From Marinicella marina (lineage in GTDB: Bacteria; Pseudomonadota; Gammaproteobacteria; Xanthomonadales; Marinicellaceae), in assembly GCF_030065545.1 (NCBI RefSeq), contig NZ_JASJNC010000007.1, positions 248,001-312,000 on the forward strand: 64,000 nt of DNA, in the 5' to 3' direction. A program made the translations under genes and the position numbers. Below the pieces are notes generated by a model. That model did no database searches. It was not told where the DNA came from and saw only the letters and a program-made list of their open reading frames with translations. Of the stretch, positions 35,637 to 44,069 are shown piece after piece (the stretch's first letter is position 1; each line of letters opens with the position of its first letter).

Positions 35637-37628
35637 TTAAAACGAGTATTTGACGTTGAAGGCCACAAAATCTCGATCAGAGATTAAGTTGTGGATGCCT
35701 GCCCCTGAATAACCGGTGTAGCTGATATCAGCACTCCATTTTTCAAGGTAAATGCCATTAACACCAATGGTGTATGACTTGCGACCTTCAATAAAGTTCC
35801 CACCAGGTCCAGGTGTGGTGCCATTAACATCGTGATTAAAAGCAATCCTTGGAGACAAGTTCCAAGAAGTGCCAAACACAGAGTTATAGTCCAAACGAGT
35901 AACCAAGCGGTAACCCCATGAAAAATCTGTTGGGAAACCAGTATTTTGAGTGACTGGGTTTCGACTGGTACCACCAGTTAGGGTGCTTTGCCCACCACCT
36001 GTATCGGTACCTGGTCCTTGGTAACGCAAAACATCTTGCGCTGGCAAGTCCCAAACTTGAGTGAAGCCTATTTCACCCAACAAAACAACTTGGTCAGTAC
36101 CTAAGAAATCATTAGGGCCAAACAATTTGGTTGCGGTGAATTGTAGTTGCGAAACTTCATGACGTTCCCAACCCCTGACATACTCATTGGGACCAAATTG
36201 ACCCAACTGCGAAGTAAAGCGATCGTATTCAGCTGGTATGGCCGCATTCAGAGGCGATAAGGCTGCGAACAATACTTCTACATCATCAATTTGCAAGGGT
36301 ACATTGGGACGGTATGACAGCTCACCTTGTAATGACATGCCCAGTGAATTGATGGTGGTGTTGAAACTCAAACCATACAAATCAATGTCCTCTGGGTATT
36401 CTACAAAGTAAGTCGCTGAATTGGGTGAGGTTCTGCCAAAGGCATACAAGTCTGAATCTGGGTTAGTCAGGTAATCTGGCAAATCCAGGCCTTGTAAAAT
36501 ATCAGCCATTTCAGCATTTGGATTACCCACAGAAGTACCACTGATCAGCGGTAATCTAGAATGGTAATTTAAGTAATAAAGACCAAATTCAGTGTTATTC
36601 AAGGCCTCGGCATAATACCTGAAAGCCACACCAAATTGTCCATCATCATCGGCGCCTGCTCGGTAGGAACGTGGCACATTGAATCGAGCGATGTTGCTGG
36701 CCAAAGCCTCTAGCCCTGGGGCATTGAGAAAGTTGTTAATGGCTGTCAATTCAGGAATGATACCAAAACCCAAAGCCACATATTCTGCACCTGGTGTTGC
36801 AAAATCATTGGTACCGAAATAGGTACCGGCTGGATCTGGGTCAATTTGTTCGAACTCGAACATATAGACCGCTTCCATCGACAAGTTATCAGTAATACTG
36901 GTCGAAAATGAGAGCATATCAATCGGCAAAAAGGCTTCTTTCAGTTCTGCACCCGCAACACGGATTTTTGAGACATCAACTGGGTTGATGACGTTGATAC
37001 CTTGTTGGATGAAAGTTGACTCACCCCAACTGACCACTTGGCGACCCAAGCGAACTGAAGCAAACTGGTTGCCAATGTCAAAATCTTTGTAGACATAAGC
37101 ATCTAGTAAGCGGTAATCCTCACCAACAAATTCTTTGGCGGTTCTGGATAAATTATCGTTATCAGCATTTTCAAAATCATAAAAACCTGTGACACGCATG
37201 AAAGCGCCCCAAGTGGGTCCGGCAAAAGCCAAATCTGATGTGAATTTTAAGGCATTAGAGAACAGGTCTCCTTGGTCGTAATTGAGGTTACCGCTGTCGG
37301 AGTTGATTGACCACCTGCCTGGCGCAGCAATTCGCTGAGCCAAGGTACTTGGCGCACCAGCAGCCAAATCCAATGAAACTAGAGGGTTCAAATTACTTTT
37401 ACCAATCAAGCGATTGTCACGATCGGCCACTCGCCATGAAGCACCGTATGAAACTGTGGTATCAATATTGAACGAGTAATCGCCATTATTGAAAATCTCA
37501 GCTGACATACTTGTACCGGATACACCCAATGCAGCTGCCATCATCGCCAGCTTCAGAGGTTTTAATTTTAACTTGGTGTTATTTTGAGTCATGCTCAATC
37601 CGCCTTTGTTGTTATTTAATTTTTTCAT
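35637..37628 (-). CDS. DUF1302 outer-membrane beta-barrel protein
   Basis: The 663-residue protein has a signal sequence (about 1-43, ending GTSMSAE after a long basic N-region) and a barrel of alternating strands. DUF1302 hallmarks are the N-terminal NNGDYSFNIDTTVSYGASWR with RVADRDNRLIG, SVRLGRQVVSWGEST, and a C-terminal strand ending NVKYSF with a terminal Phe. AAGGGG lies seven bases before the ATG at 37628; an internal ATG 12 codons in is a weaker alternative. It is 10 bp after the lipase gene, suggesting one transcript. Confidence 0.9.
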   Translation of the reverse strand: MKKLNNNKGGLSMTQNNTKLKLKPLKLAMMAAALGVSGTSMSAEIFNNGDYSFNIDTTVSYGASWRVADRDNRLIGKSNLNPLVSLDLAAGAPSTLAQRIAAPGRWSINSDSGNLNYDQGDLFSNALKFTSDLAFAGPTWGAFMRVTGFYDFENADNDNLSRTAKEFVGEDYRLLDAYVYKDFDIGNQFASVRLGRQVVSWGESTFIQQGINVINPVDVSKIRVAGAELKEAFLPIDMLSFSTSITDNLSMEAVYMFEFEQIDPDPAGTYFGTNDFATPGAEYVALGFGIIPELTAINNFLNAPGLEALASNIARFNVPRSYRAGADDDGQFGVAFRYYAEALNNTEFGLYYLNYHSRLPLISGTSVGNPNAEMADILQGLDLPDYLTNPDSDLYAFGRTSPNSATYFVEYPEDIDLYGLSFNTTINSLGMSLQGELSYRPNVPLQIDDVEVLFAALSPLNAAIPAEYDRFTSQLGQFGPNEYVRGWERHEVSQLQFTATKLFGPNDFLGTDQVVLLGEIGFTQVWDLPAQDVLRYQGPGTDTGGGQSTLTGGTSRNPVTQNTGFPTDFSWGYRLVTRLDYNSVFGTSWNLSPRIAFNHDVNGTTPGPGGNFIEGRKSYTIGVNGIYLEKWSADISYTGYSGAGIHNLISDRDFVAFNVKYSF

Positions 37629-37638
37629 GTCAGCCCCC

Positions 37639-39747
37639 TTATTGAATCACATCAGTGTTGGTGATATTTAACACCGTTCCACCAGTTGCTTGGAACGCAG
37701 CCATTTGGCTTTGCATTTCAACCGTAGCAGCAGGAGAAGCGGCAGGACTTAATAAACTACCATGATCACCAGCAGTGAATCTGACTGCTGCATCCAGACC
37801 GGCAGGATCAGCTGCTGACTCAGAATAAGAGGTCAGTCCCATAGCGGCTATCAGTGGCTCTGTGCCCGATAACGGTGCACCATCAACCCTGTTGGTAACC
37901 ACGACGTCGCCATTGATTTGATGTAACAAGACGTTATTTTGTAAAGCAGCAAACTGTCCTAAATTAATCGGATCAGCTGAATCAACCGCCGTTTGAGTGG
38001 CCAAAACAAATAAGTTAAAAGCCGTTGTACCAGGTTCAACACCACTGGCTTGTAAACCAGCAATGATGCGTGGACCAAATGTCGGTGAACCAATCAACAG
38101 ACTGGCAATACCACCACCTGGCGCAGAAAGCACAGCGCTTTGCACGTTTGGTGCGAAAGCCAAGTAACCGGTACCCGTAATAGCTCCCAATGACTGGCCA
38201 GTGAAAGTGATGTTACCTTCATTGAAATCACCTGCGCCATCACCATCAATGTCCATGAATGGAATGGTTTCAGTCAACGTGAATAAATCAGCAATACCCT
38301 GTCTGGTGTTGTCTCTGGAAACCAGTAAGTTGGCTAAATTAATGAAGTGAGCACCCGAAGAATCTACCACACCGTCTGGGCCAGGGGCACCGGTTTCGTT
38401 GTTGATGTAATCGACATCAAAAGTACGTTCAGAAGCAATGGCACCAAAAGGTGAATTCTCAACATAGAAAGGGTTGGTCGGATCGGTGATGCCATGCATC
38501 GCTAAATCAATTGCAACCACAGCAAAACCGACAGAGGCCATGGTGTCAGCAACTGCCAACATATCTGTTCTATCACGGGTGATACCGTGTTGGTAAATCA
38601 TCACAGGCCAACCAGCCTCTGGTTTAACTTGACCTGAACCTGCATTGGGCACAGTCATCAGAACGGGTAGGTTCTGTACGCTGGTAGCCACTGGAATGGG
38701 GTTAGCAAAAGTCAAATTAGTTGAAGTGGGGTCTAAACCAAACGCATCAAACGGAGGGTTATAAGCACCCGGAGCCGCTTTCCAAAACTGATTCAATGGC
38801 GCGATTGGATTGGCAGCACTCGGCGCTGTCAAATAATAAGGTGAGCTCATGGTACCGATGTATATATCGGCAATACCAGCACCACCAATGGCTGAAGTAG
38901 ACAAGCCGGTTGGTGCTAAGGTCGCCGAACCTGGAGTGGTTATGGCTTTGGCTGCAGTCAATACCGGAGTGATTGATTGTGTGGTTGCAGTCCAAGAAAT
39001 CACTATATTCGCAGGATCAACACCTTGAGATGCTGCTGCGGCTTCTTGGGCATTGGTCAATTGTCTCAATGGTTCCAATGCTTGTGCAGTTGCGTTTTCT
39101 AACAATGGGTCCGTACTGTTACCAGCACCATCAACCAAAGGCGATGTGCGCTTAGATAAGAAATAGGTTTGCGATGGTGTTGCGGCATTGCCGTCGGTGT
39201 CTTGAACTCCATTAGTGATGACAGCCATGTAAGAAGTCAATTGCTTCAGTGGTTTGATTGGCACGATGGCAACACTGCTGCCATTGGCAGCGGCCACGAA
39301 ATCAACTCCAAAAGTTAATTCATTGACCACACCAGTGACGCCGCCACCAGGCCCGGTTAATGTCACCTCATAAAGTTTGACACTGCCTGGATTTACAGTT
39401 GTAGCAGCCACTTCAACAGAGAAGTTAGTGGCCCATGGCGCAACGGTACTGAAACCATCTAGACCGTTCAAAGCCACCAGAGGATCTGAGAAGTCCGTTG
39501 GGTCAGCAACTGGAATGTTAAGTGTCAGGTCAGTGGTGCCTGATAGAAATAGGTTGGTCGGAATTGGCACCTTGGTTGGGTCACCTGATGCTGGGTCAAA
39601 AACAGCTTCGATAACACCTGTGACCACGCCGCCCCCAGGATTGGTTACTGGCGGTGTTTCCACTGCCCTGGGTGAATTACTACCGCTGCTACAGGCTTGT
39701 AGCAAGACAATAGAAGTCAACGTAAAAAGGATTGGTTTTAGTTTCAT
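37639..39747 (-). CDS. Lipoprotein lipase of the VolA / Pla-1 / cef family
   Basis: From the ATG at 39747 (GGGGA five bases upstream) the product is 702 residues. The signal ends in a lipobox LLQAC, so the mature protein is a lipoprotein. The N-terminal ~200 residues form the virulence-factor-lipase N domain (DPTKVPIPTNLFL, VNPGSVKLYEV) and the catalytic alpha/beta-hydrolase has the nucleophile elbow TGQSLGAITG near residue 516. An aspartate-rich segment, DIDGDGAGDFNEGN, lies shortly before it. Family members hydrolyse lysophospholipids at the cell surface (VolA of Vibrio). The gene starts a five-gene unit with DUF1302, DUF1329, YCF48-like and RND proteins. Confidence 0.85.
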   Translation of the reverse strand: MKLKPILFTLTSIVLLQACSSGSNSPRAVETPPVTNPGGGVVTGVIEAVFDPASGDPTKVPIPTNLFLSGTTDLTLNIPVADPTDFSDPLVALNGLDGFSTVAPWATNFSVEVAATTVNPGSVKLYEVTLTGPGGGVTGVVNELTFGVDFVAAANGSSVAIVPIKPLKQLTSYMAVITNGVQDTDGNAATPSQTYFLSKRTSPLVDGAGNSTDPLLENATAQALEPLRQLTNAQEAAAASQGVDPANIVISWTATTQSITPVLTAAKAITTPGSATLAPTGLSTSAIGGAGIADIYIGTMSSPYYLTAPSAANPIAPLNQFWKAAPGAYNPPFDAFGLDPTSTNLTFANPIPVATSVQNLPVLMTVPNAGSGQVKPEAGWPVMIYQHGITRDRTDMLAVADTMASVGFAVVAIDLAMHGITDPTNPFYVENSPFGAIASERTFDVDYINNETGAPGPDGVVDSSGAHFINLANLLVSRDNTRQGIADLFTLTETIPFMDIDGDGAGDFNEGNITFTGQSLGAITGTGYLAFAPNVQSAVLSAPGGGIASLLIGSPTFGPRIIAGLQASGVEPGTTAFNLFVLATQTAVDSADPINLGQFAALQNNVLLHQINGDVVVTNRVDGAPLSGTEPLIAAMGLTSYSESAADPAGLDAAVRFTAGDHGSLLSPAASPAATVEMQSQMAAFQATGGTVLNITNTDVIQ

Positions 39748-39865
39748 TTGTGTCCCCAAATTAATAAACCCTAACATCATAAATTTTATTCGGGTAAGAT
39801 TACAAGTCTAATTATTAAAAAAACATTAAAATCCAGCCAAAAACATACGCTTCAGTATCGACCCT

Positions 39866-41233
39866 ATGCCAATCAAAAAAATCATTACATTCCTAAGCTT
39901 ATATTTGTTAGTTTATGCACTCTGGCAATACCAAAGCATAGACACACTGCAAGCCATCACCCTGGCAATTACCATGACCACTGCGGTCTTTTGGGTCACT
40001 GAATGGTTACCCATTCCGGTATCTTCTTTGTTGCCCATTGCGCTGTTTCCTTTGACCGGCATCATCACTCCTACAGAGGTCGCTCAAGCCTATGGCAGCC
40101 CTCTGATTATTTTGTTGTTGGGTGGCTTCCTGCTGTCTTCAGCCATGTCACACAACAATACCCACCAATACCTGGCCCATCAGATATTGACAAAAATTGG
40201 TACAAACAGCCCTAAAAAGATAATTTTTGGCTTCATGCTGACGGCTTTTTTATTGAGCATGTGGATTTCAAACACAGCGACTACCTTGATGCTGTTACCG
40301 ATTGCCATAGCGATATTAAGTAACAGCCAAGACCGCTTTTTTGCCACCTTATTGTTATTGGGTATCGCTTATGCCGCCAGTATTGGCGGCACCATGACAC
40401 CAATCGGCACCCCCCCAAACCTGATCATGATTGAAAATTACCAACAAGGCACAGCAAATGAACTGGGGTTTTTAAGTTGGATTAAAAACGTTTTCCCCAT
40501 GGTAATCATATTCTTTCCATTGATGGTCTGGCTGCTGACTTCTCAGGTCAAAGAAAATACTGAGTTCACCTCCAAAATCGACAAAACAACCATCACCTCA
40601 GCACAACAAAGAACACTGCTGGTTTTTGCTTTCACTGCACTGTTATGGGTCACCAGAACGGCACCATTCGGTGGCTGGAAATCATGGCTTGATTTGCCTT
40701 ACGCCAATGACGCCTCGGTGGCTTTGTTGGGTGTAGTAGCAATGTTCATGTTAAGCGACAACAAAGGCAACAAACTACTGACCTGGCAAACTGCCAACAC
40801 CATTCCCTGGGGTGTACTGCTGCTGTTCTCTGGTGGTATGGTGATTGCCGCTGCTTTCAAAAGCACTGGCTTAAGTGCTTTGCTGGCAGACCAACTGATC
40901 TTCCTCAAAGACCTGCACTTGTTTGTCTTGATTCTGGCCATTTGTTTACTGATTACTTTTTTAACAGAAATCACCAGTAACACAGCCACCACAGCCATCT
41001 TGATGCCAGTTTTGATGTCGGCTGCCCAAGCCATGGATGTGGATCCGATTAAAATCATGATACCAGCTGCAATCAGTGCCAGTTGTGCTTTTATGCTGCC
41101 AGTTGCTACAGCACCAAACGCCATTGTTTTTGGCTCAGAACGGGTAGCGATTAAGGACATGATAAAACAGGGATTTAAACTGAACCTCTGCGGCGCTTTC
41201 ATCATTGCAGCGGTTGCTACTTGGTGGTTATGA
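39866..41233 (+). CDS. SLC13/DASS-family anion:sodium symporter
   Basis: The 455-residue protein has about eleven membrane segments and both DASS Na+-site motifs: SNTATTLMLLPIAIA in the first repeat and TSNTATTAILMPVLM in the second. TPIGTPPNL and ATAPNAIVFGSE are also conserved. Members import sulfate, succinate, citrate or related anions with sodium; the substrate cannot be read from sequence. It is divergent from the lipase operon (118 bp apart) and converges on epmA. Confidence 0.92.
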   Translation: MPIKKIITFLSLYLLVYALWQYQSIDTLQAITLAITMTTAVFWVTEWLPIPVSSLLPIALFPLTGIITPTEVAQAYGSPLIILLLGGFLLSSAMSHNNTHQYLAHQILTKIGTNSPKKIIFGFMLTAFLLSMWISNTATTLMLLPIAIAILSNSQDRFFATLLLLGIAYAASIGGTMTPIGTPPNLIMIENYQQGTANELGFLSWIKNVFPMVIIFFPLMVWLLTSQVKENTEFTSKIDKTTITSAQQRTLLVFAFTALLWVTRTAPFGGWKSWLDLPYANDASVALLGVVAMFMLSDNKGNKLLTWQTANTIPWGVLLLFSGGMVIAAAFKSTGLSALLADQLIFLKDLHLFVLILAICLLITFLTEITSNTATTAILMPVLMSAAQAMDVDPIKIMIPAAISASCAFMLPVATAPNAIVFGSERVAIKDMIKQGFKLNLCGAFIIAAVATWWL

Positions 41234-41243
41234 TTGGTATAAC

Positions 41244-42230
41244 TCAGCTGTTGTTGGCATCAAAGCCCATCACATCTTGAATCTGTTGCTGACCCAGCAG
41301 ACACATCAGTAAGCGTTCCAAACCCATTGCCACGCCAGAACATGCTGGTAAACCTGCCGCTAAAGCAGCAATCAAACGATCATCAATTGGTAATTGATCG
41401 CGTCCCTTTTGCGCCCTTGCTTTGTTATCTTGTTGAAACCGTTCAAGTTGTTCTTGGGCATCAGTTAATTCTTGGTAGCCATTGGCCAGTTCAACCCCGT
41501 CCCACAATATTTCAAATCGCAAACAGCGGTCACCGTATACTGGGTGGGCTTGAGCCAAAGCGGCAGCCTCAATCGGAAAATCATACACCACCACAACCAA
41601 GGATTTACCATCAGCAGCAACCATCAATGGTTGAATAGCTACCGCAAACAGAAAGTCCAATGCTTCAGTTCGAGTTAATTGACTGCCCACATAACCTTTT
41701 TCGGTACAAAAATCATTCAGTTCATCAACCTCAATAGCAAAGGGGTTGATACCCAAATATGACTCAAACAGCTGTTGGTAACTACAGGTTTTGAATGTCA
41801 GCGGTCTGGCTTGCATCACTGCATTAAGGTGTTCAATCAGCTCACACACCTCAGCAAACAAATCGGTTAAAGTGAATCCCAAACGGTACCATTCCAATAA
41901 GGTGAACTCAGGGTTATGCAGCGCTGTCAGCTCGCCCTTACGAAAAACTTTGGCTATTTCAAAAATATCACCTGAGCCACTGGCCAATAATCTTTTGTGA
42001 AAAAACTCAGGAGAAGTTCTGAGGAAGGCTTGTGAGTTTTCGACGTCCAACCCATCAGTAACAAACATTTCTATTTCAACATCGGTGTTACCCTTTGTTG
42101 AGAGCACCGGTGTTGACACTTCCATCACTTGTCTGGCGGCAAAGAACTGCCTGATTTCAGCCATTAAAAAAGCCCGTTGGTTGAGTAACTTCAACGGGCC
42201 CTTAAAATGCCAATGCTCTGATTCGCTCAT
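41244..42230 (-). CDS. epmA: Elongation factor P--(R)-beta-lysine ligase
   Basis: EpmA (GenX/PoxA/YjeA) is a truncated class II lysyl-tRNA-synthetase paralogue that attaches (R)-beta-lysine to Lys34 of EF-P. The 328-residue protein has the class II motifs VMEVSTPVLSTKGNTDVEIE, TSPEFFHKRLLASGSGDIFE, EFTLLEWYR and the motif-3 glycine region SGVAMGLERLLM, but no tRNA anticodon-binding domain. It lies 5 bp after efp on the same strand, and epmB is divergent 719 bp further. Confidence 0.96.
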   Translation of the reverse strand: MSESEHWHFKGPLKLLNQRAFLMAEIRQFFAARQVMEVSTPVLSTKGNTDVEIEMFVTDGLDVENSQAFLRTSPEFFHKRLLASGSGDIFEIAKVFRKGELTALHNPEFTLLEWYRLGFTLTDLFAEVCELIEHLNAVMQARPLTFKTCSYQQLFESYLGINPFAIEVDELNDFCTEKGYVGSQLTRTEALDFLFAVAIQPLMVAADGKSLVVVVYDFPIEAAALAQAHPVYGDRCLRFEILWDGVELANGYQELTDAQEQLERFQQDNKARAQKGRDQLPIDDRLIAALAAGLPACSGVAMGLERLLMCLLGQQQIQDVMGFDANNS

Positions 42231-42235
42231 TGCAT

Positions 42236-42805
42236 TTATTTCTTAACGCGGCCTACGTATTCACCCGAACGGGTATCGACTTTGATTACTTCACCTTCAG
42301 GCACAAACAAAGGTACATTCACTACCGCGCCCGTCTCTAAAGTGGCGGGCTTACTGCCACCGCCGGAGGTATCTCCACGCAAACCAGGATCGGTCTCTGT
42401 GATTTTTAATTCAACAAAATTTGGCGGCTCTACAGTCAGCGGAATGTTGTTCCACAAGGTGACCATACATACATCCTCTTCTTTCAACCACTTGGCTGTT
42501 TCACCAACCGCAGTTTCACTGGCTTCAAACTGTTCAAATGAGTTGGGGTCCATAAAGTGAAAGAACTCACCATCGGTGTACAGGTACTGCATTTCTGTAT
42601 CCATCACATCTGCCGCTTCTACTTTTTCATTAGACTTAAAGGTCTTTTCAATCACTCGACCGGTTTTTAAGTTACGAATTTTTACGCGATTAAAAGCCTG
42701 TCCTTTACCTGGCTTGACCTCTTGATTCTCAACAATGTTGTACGGATCACCATCCAACAGTATCTTTAAGCCGTTTTTAAACTGTGATGTGCTATAAACA
42801 GACAT
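42236..42805 (-). CDS. efp: Translation elongation factor P
   Basis: EF-P rescues ribosomes stalled at polyproline stretches. The 189-residue protein has three OB-like domains, and the tip loop [15 protein letters not shown] carries Lys34, the residue modified by EpmA/EpmB. The C-terminus has [20 protein letters not shown] and [25 protein letters not shown] precedes the ATG. The co-located epmA and epmB support beta-lysylation here; no epmC hydroxylase is in the window. Confidence 0.98.
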   Translation of the reverse strand: MSVYSTSQFKNGLKILLDGDPYNIVENQEVKPGKGQAFNRVKIRNLKTGRVIEKTFKSNEKVEAADVMDTEMQYLYTDGEFFHFMDPNSFEQFEASETAVGETAKWLKEEDVCMVTLWNNIPLTVEPPNFVELKITETDPGLRGDTSGGGSKPATLETGAVVNVPLFVPEGEVIKVDTRSGEYVGRVKK

Positions 42806-42839
42806 GTCATTTCCTCATTGAAACTGAATAAAGCGCGGC

Positions 42840-42848
42840 ATTATAACA
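42840..42848 (-). promoter_or_regulatory. Extended -10 promoter of efp-epmA
   Basis: On the minus strand TGTTATAAT is an extended -10 (TGnTATAAT) with no good -35, which extended -10 promoters tolerate. The start would be near 42833, giving a 28-base leader before the efp ATG. Confidence 0.55.
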
Positions 42849-42953
42849 CAGCACCCATGGCTTTAAGGCTGAACCGAGTCAAGCAACTAAAGATATATTT
42901 ATCATACCCGTGTTAAAATCTCAGCTTTCAATCAACCCACCGAATCAACCCTC

Positions 42954-43925
42954 ATGTCGAGTACTTGGCAACAACAGCTGAAACAAGCCCTGAATAATCA
43001 AAAACACCCAGATTTTTTGCATCAGCACCCACAACATTCAACCGCTGCTGCTGCACTTTTTAGCCATGTTATAGCGCCAGATATGTTTGATGCCATTGAC
43101 CAAAAAAATCCTCAAGACCCCATATTGAAACAATTCCTACCCGTTGCTGATGAAACCATCAACACCCCAGGCTTCCATGCGGACCCAGTTGATGACAATC
43201 AGGCCACCCAAGTGGCCGGTTTGATTCATAAATATCATGGAAGGGTTTTATTGATAGCCAGTGGCAGTTGTGCAGTGAATTGTCGCTACTGTTTCAGACG
43301 ACATTTTCCCTACACAAAAAGCTACGCGCCGCGCAACAATTGGCGTGCCAGCATTGAATACATCAAAGCCCATAAGGACATCCACGAGGTCATTCTCAGT
43401 GGTGGCGATCCCTTGACCTTAGAGACCACCAAATTACAACAACTCACGGCCGCACTGGCACCGGTAGAACACGTCAAAACATTGCGGATACACAGTCGAA
43501 TACCGGTGGTGCTCAGCCAGCGCATTGATCAAGAATTTTTACATTGGTCTCGCCAACTCAAATTAAACAAAGTCATGGTATTACATGTCAACCATGCCAA
43601 TGAATTAACCAACAAGGCGCAAGCTGCGATCACAAAACTCAAACAAGCAGGTTATACCTTGCTGAACCAAAGCGTGATCCTAAAAGGCGTCAACGACACA
43701 GCCACAGTTTTGGCTCAACTGTCGCAACAGTTATTTGAATCGGGTGTATTACCCTATTACCTGCATCAGTTTGATCAAGTGCAAAATGCCGCACATTTCA
43801 TGGTAGATGAGGCAACCAGTCAAAAAATACATCAAGATTTACAGTCACTCCTGCCCGGGTATTTGGTGCCTAAATTGGTCAAGGAAGTGGCCGGAGAAAA
43901 AAACAAAACACAAATCAGTTTGTGA
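42954..43925 (+). CDS. epmB: EF-P-lysine 2,3-aminomutase EpmB
   Basis: EpmB converts L-lysine to (R)-beta-lysine using a [4Fe-4S] cluster, SAM and PLP. The radical SAM motif CAVNCRYCFRRHFPY (CxxxCxxC) is near residue 109, followed by HEVILSGGDPLTL and the TLRIHSRIPVVLSQRI region, all conserved in the KamA family. The length (323) is that of the short EpmB class rather than clostridial KamA (~416). It is divergent from efp across 148 bp that hold both promoters. Confidence 0.95.
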   Translation: MSSTWQQQLKQALNNQKHPDFLHQHPQHSTAAAALFSHVIAPDMFDAIDQKNPQDPILKQFLPVADETINTPGFHADPVDDNQATQVAGLIHKYHGRVLLIASGSCAVNCRYCFRRHFPYTKSYAPRNNWRASIEYIKAHKDIHEVILSGGDPLTLETTKLQQLTAALAPVEHVKTLRIHSRIPVVLSQRIDQEFLHWSRQLKLNKVMVLHVNHANELTNKAQAAITKLKQAGYTLLNQSVILKGVNDTATVLAQLSQQLFESGVLPYYLHQFDQVQNAAHFMVDEATSQKIHQDLQSLLPGYLVPKLVKEVAGEKNKTQISL

Positions 43926-43990
43926 GGCATGAATTTACAGGCGGCGCCTCTCAGGCTGTTCTGGCGCTATTCAATTTCAAAGTTTCGCTT

Positions 43991-44012
43991 TATAATGTTA
44001 CAATCACTGTAA
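43991..44012 (+). promoter_or_regulatory. -10 element and inverted repeat upstream of the fimX-like gene
   Basis: TATAAT (43991-43996) has no clear -35 at the right distance. An inverted repeat TTACA-5-TGTAA (43998-44012) lies immediately after it, where a repressor could act. Both are weak evidence. Confidence 0.35.
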
Positions 44013-44069
44013 TGAAGTTAGCCTCAAAATGTGTGTGAGGGCTGAAATAAATATAAAAAGGAAAACAAA

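Noticed and set aside
39748..39780. Extension of the lipase to an upstream in-frame codon at 39780
   Set aside because: The lipoprotein signal starts at the ATG at 39747 with GGGGA upstream, and the lipobox position fits only that start.
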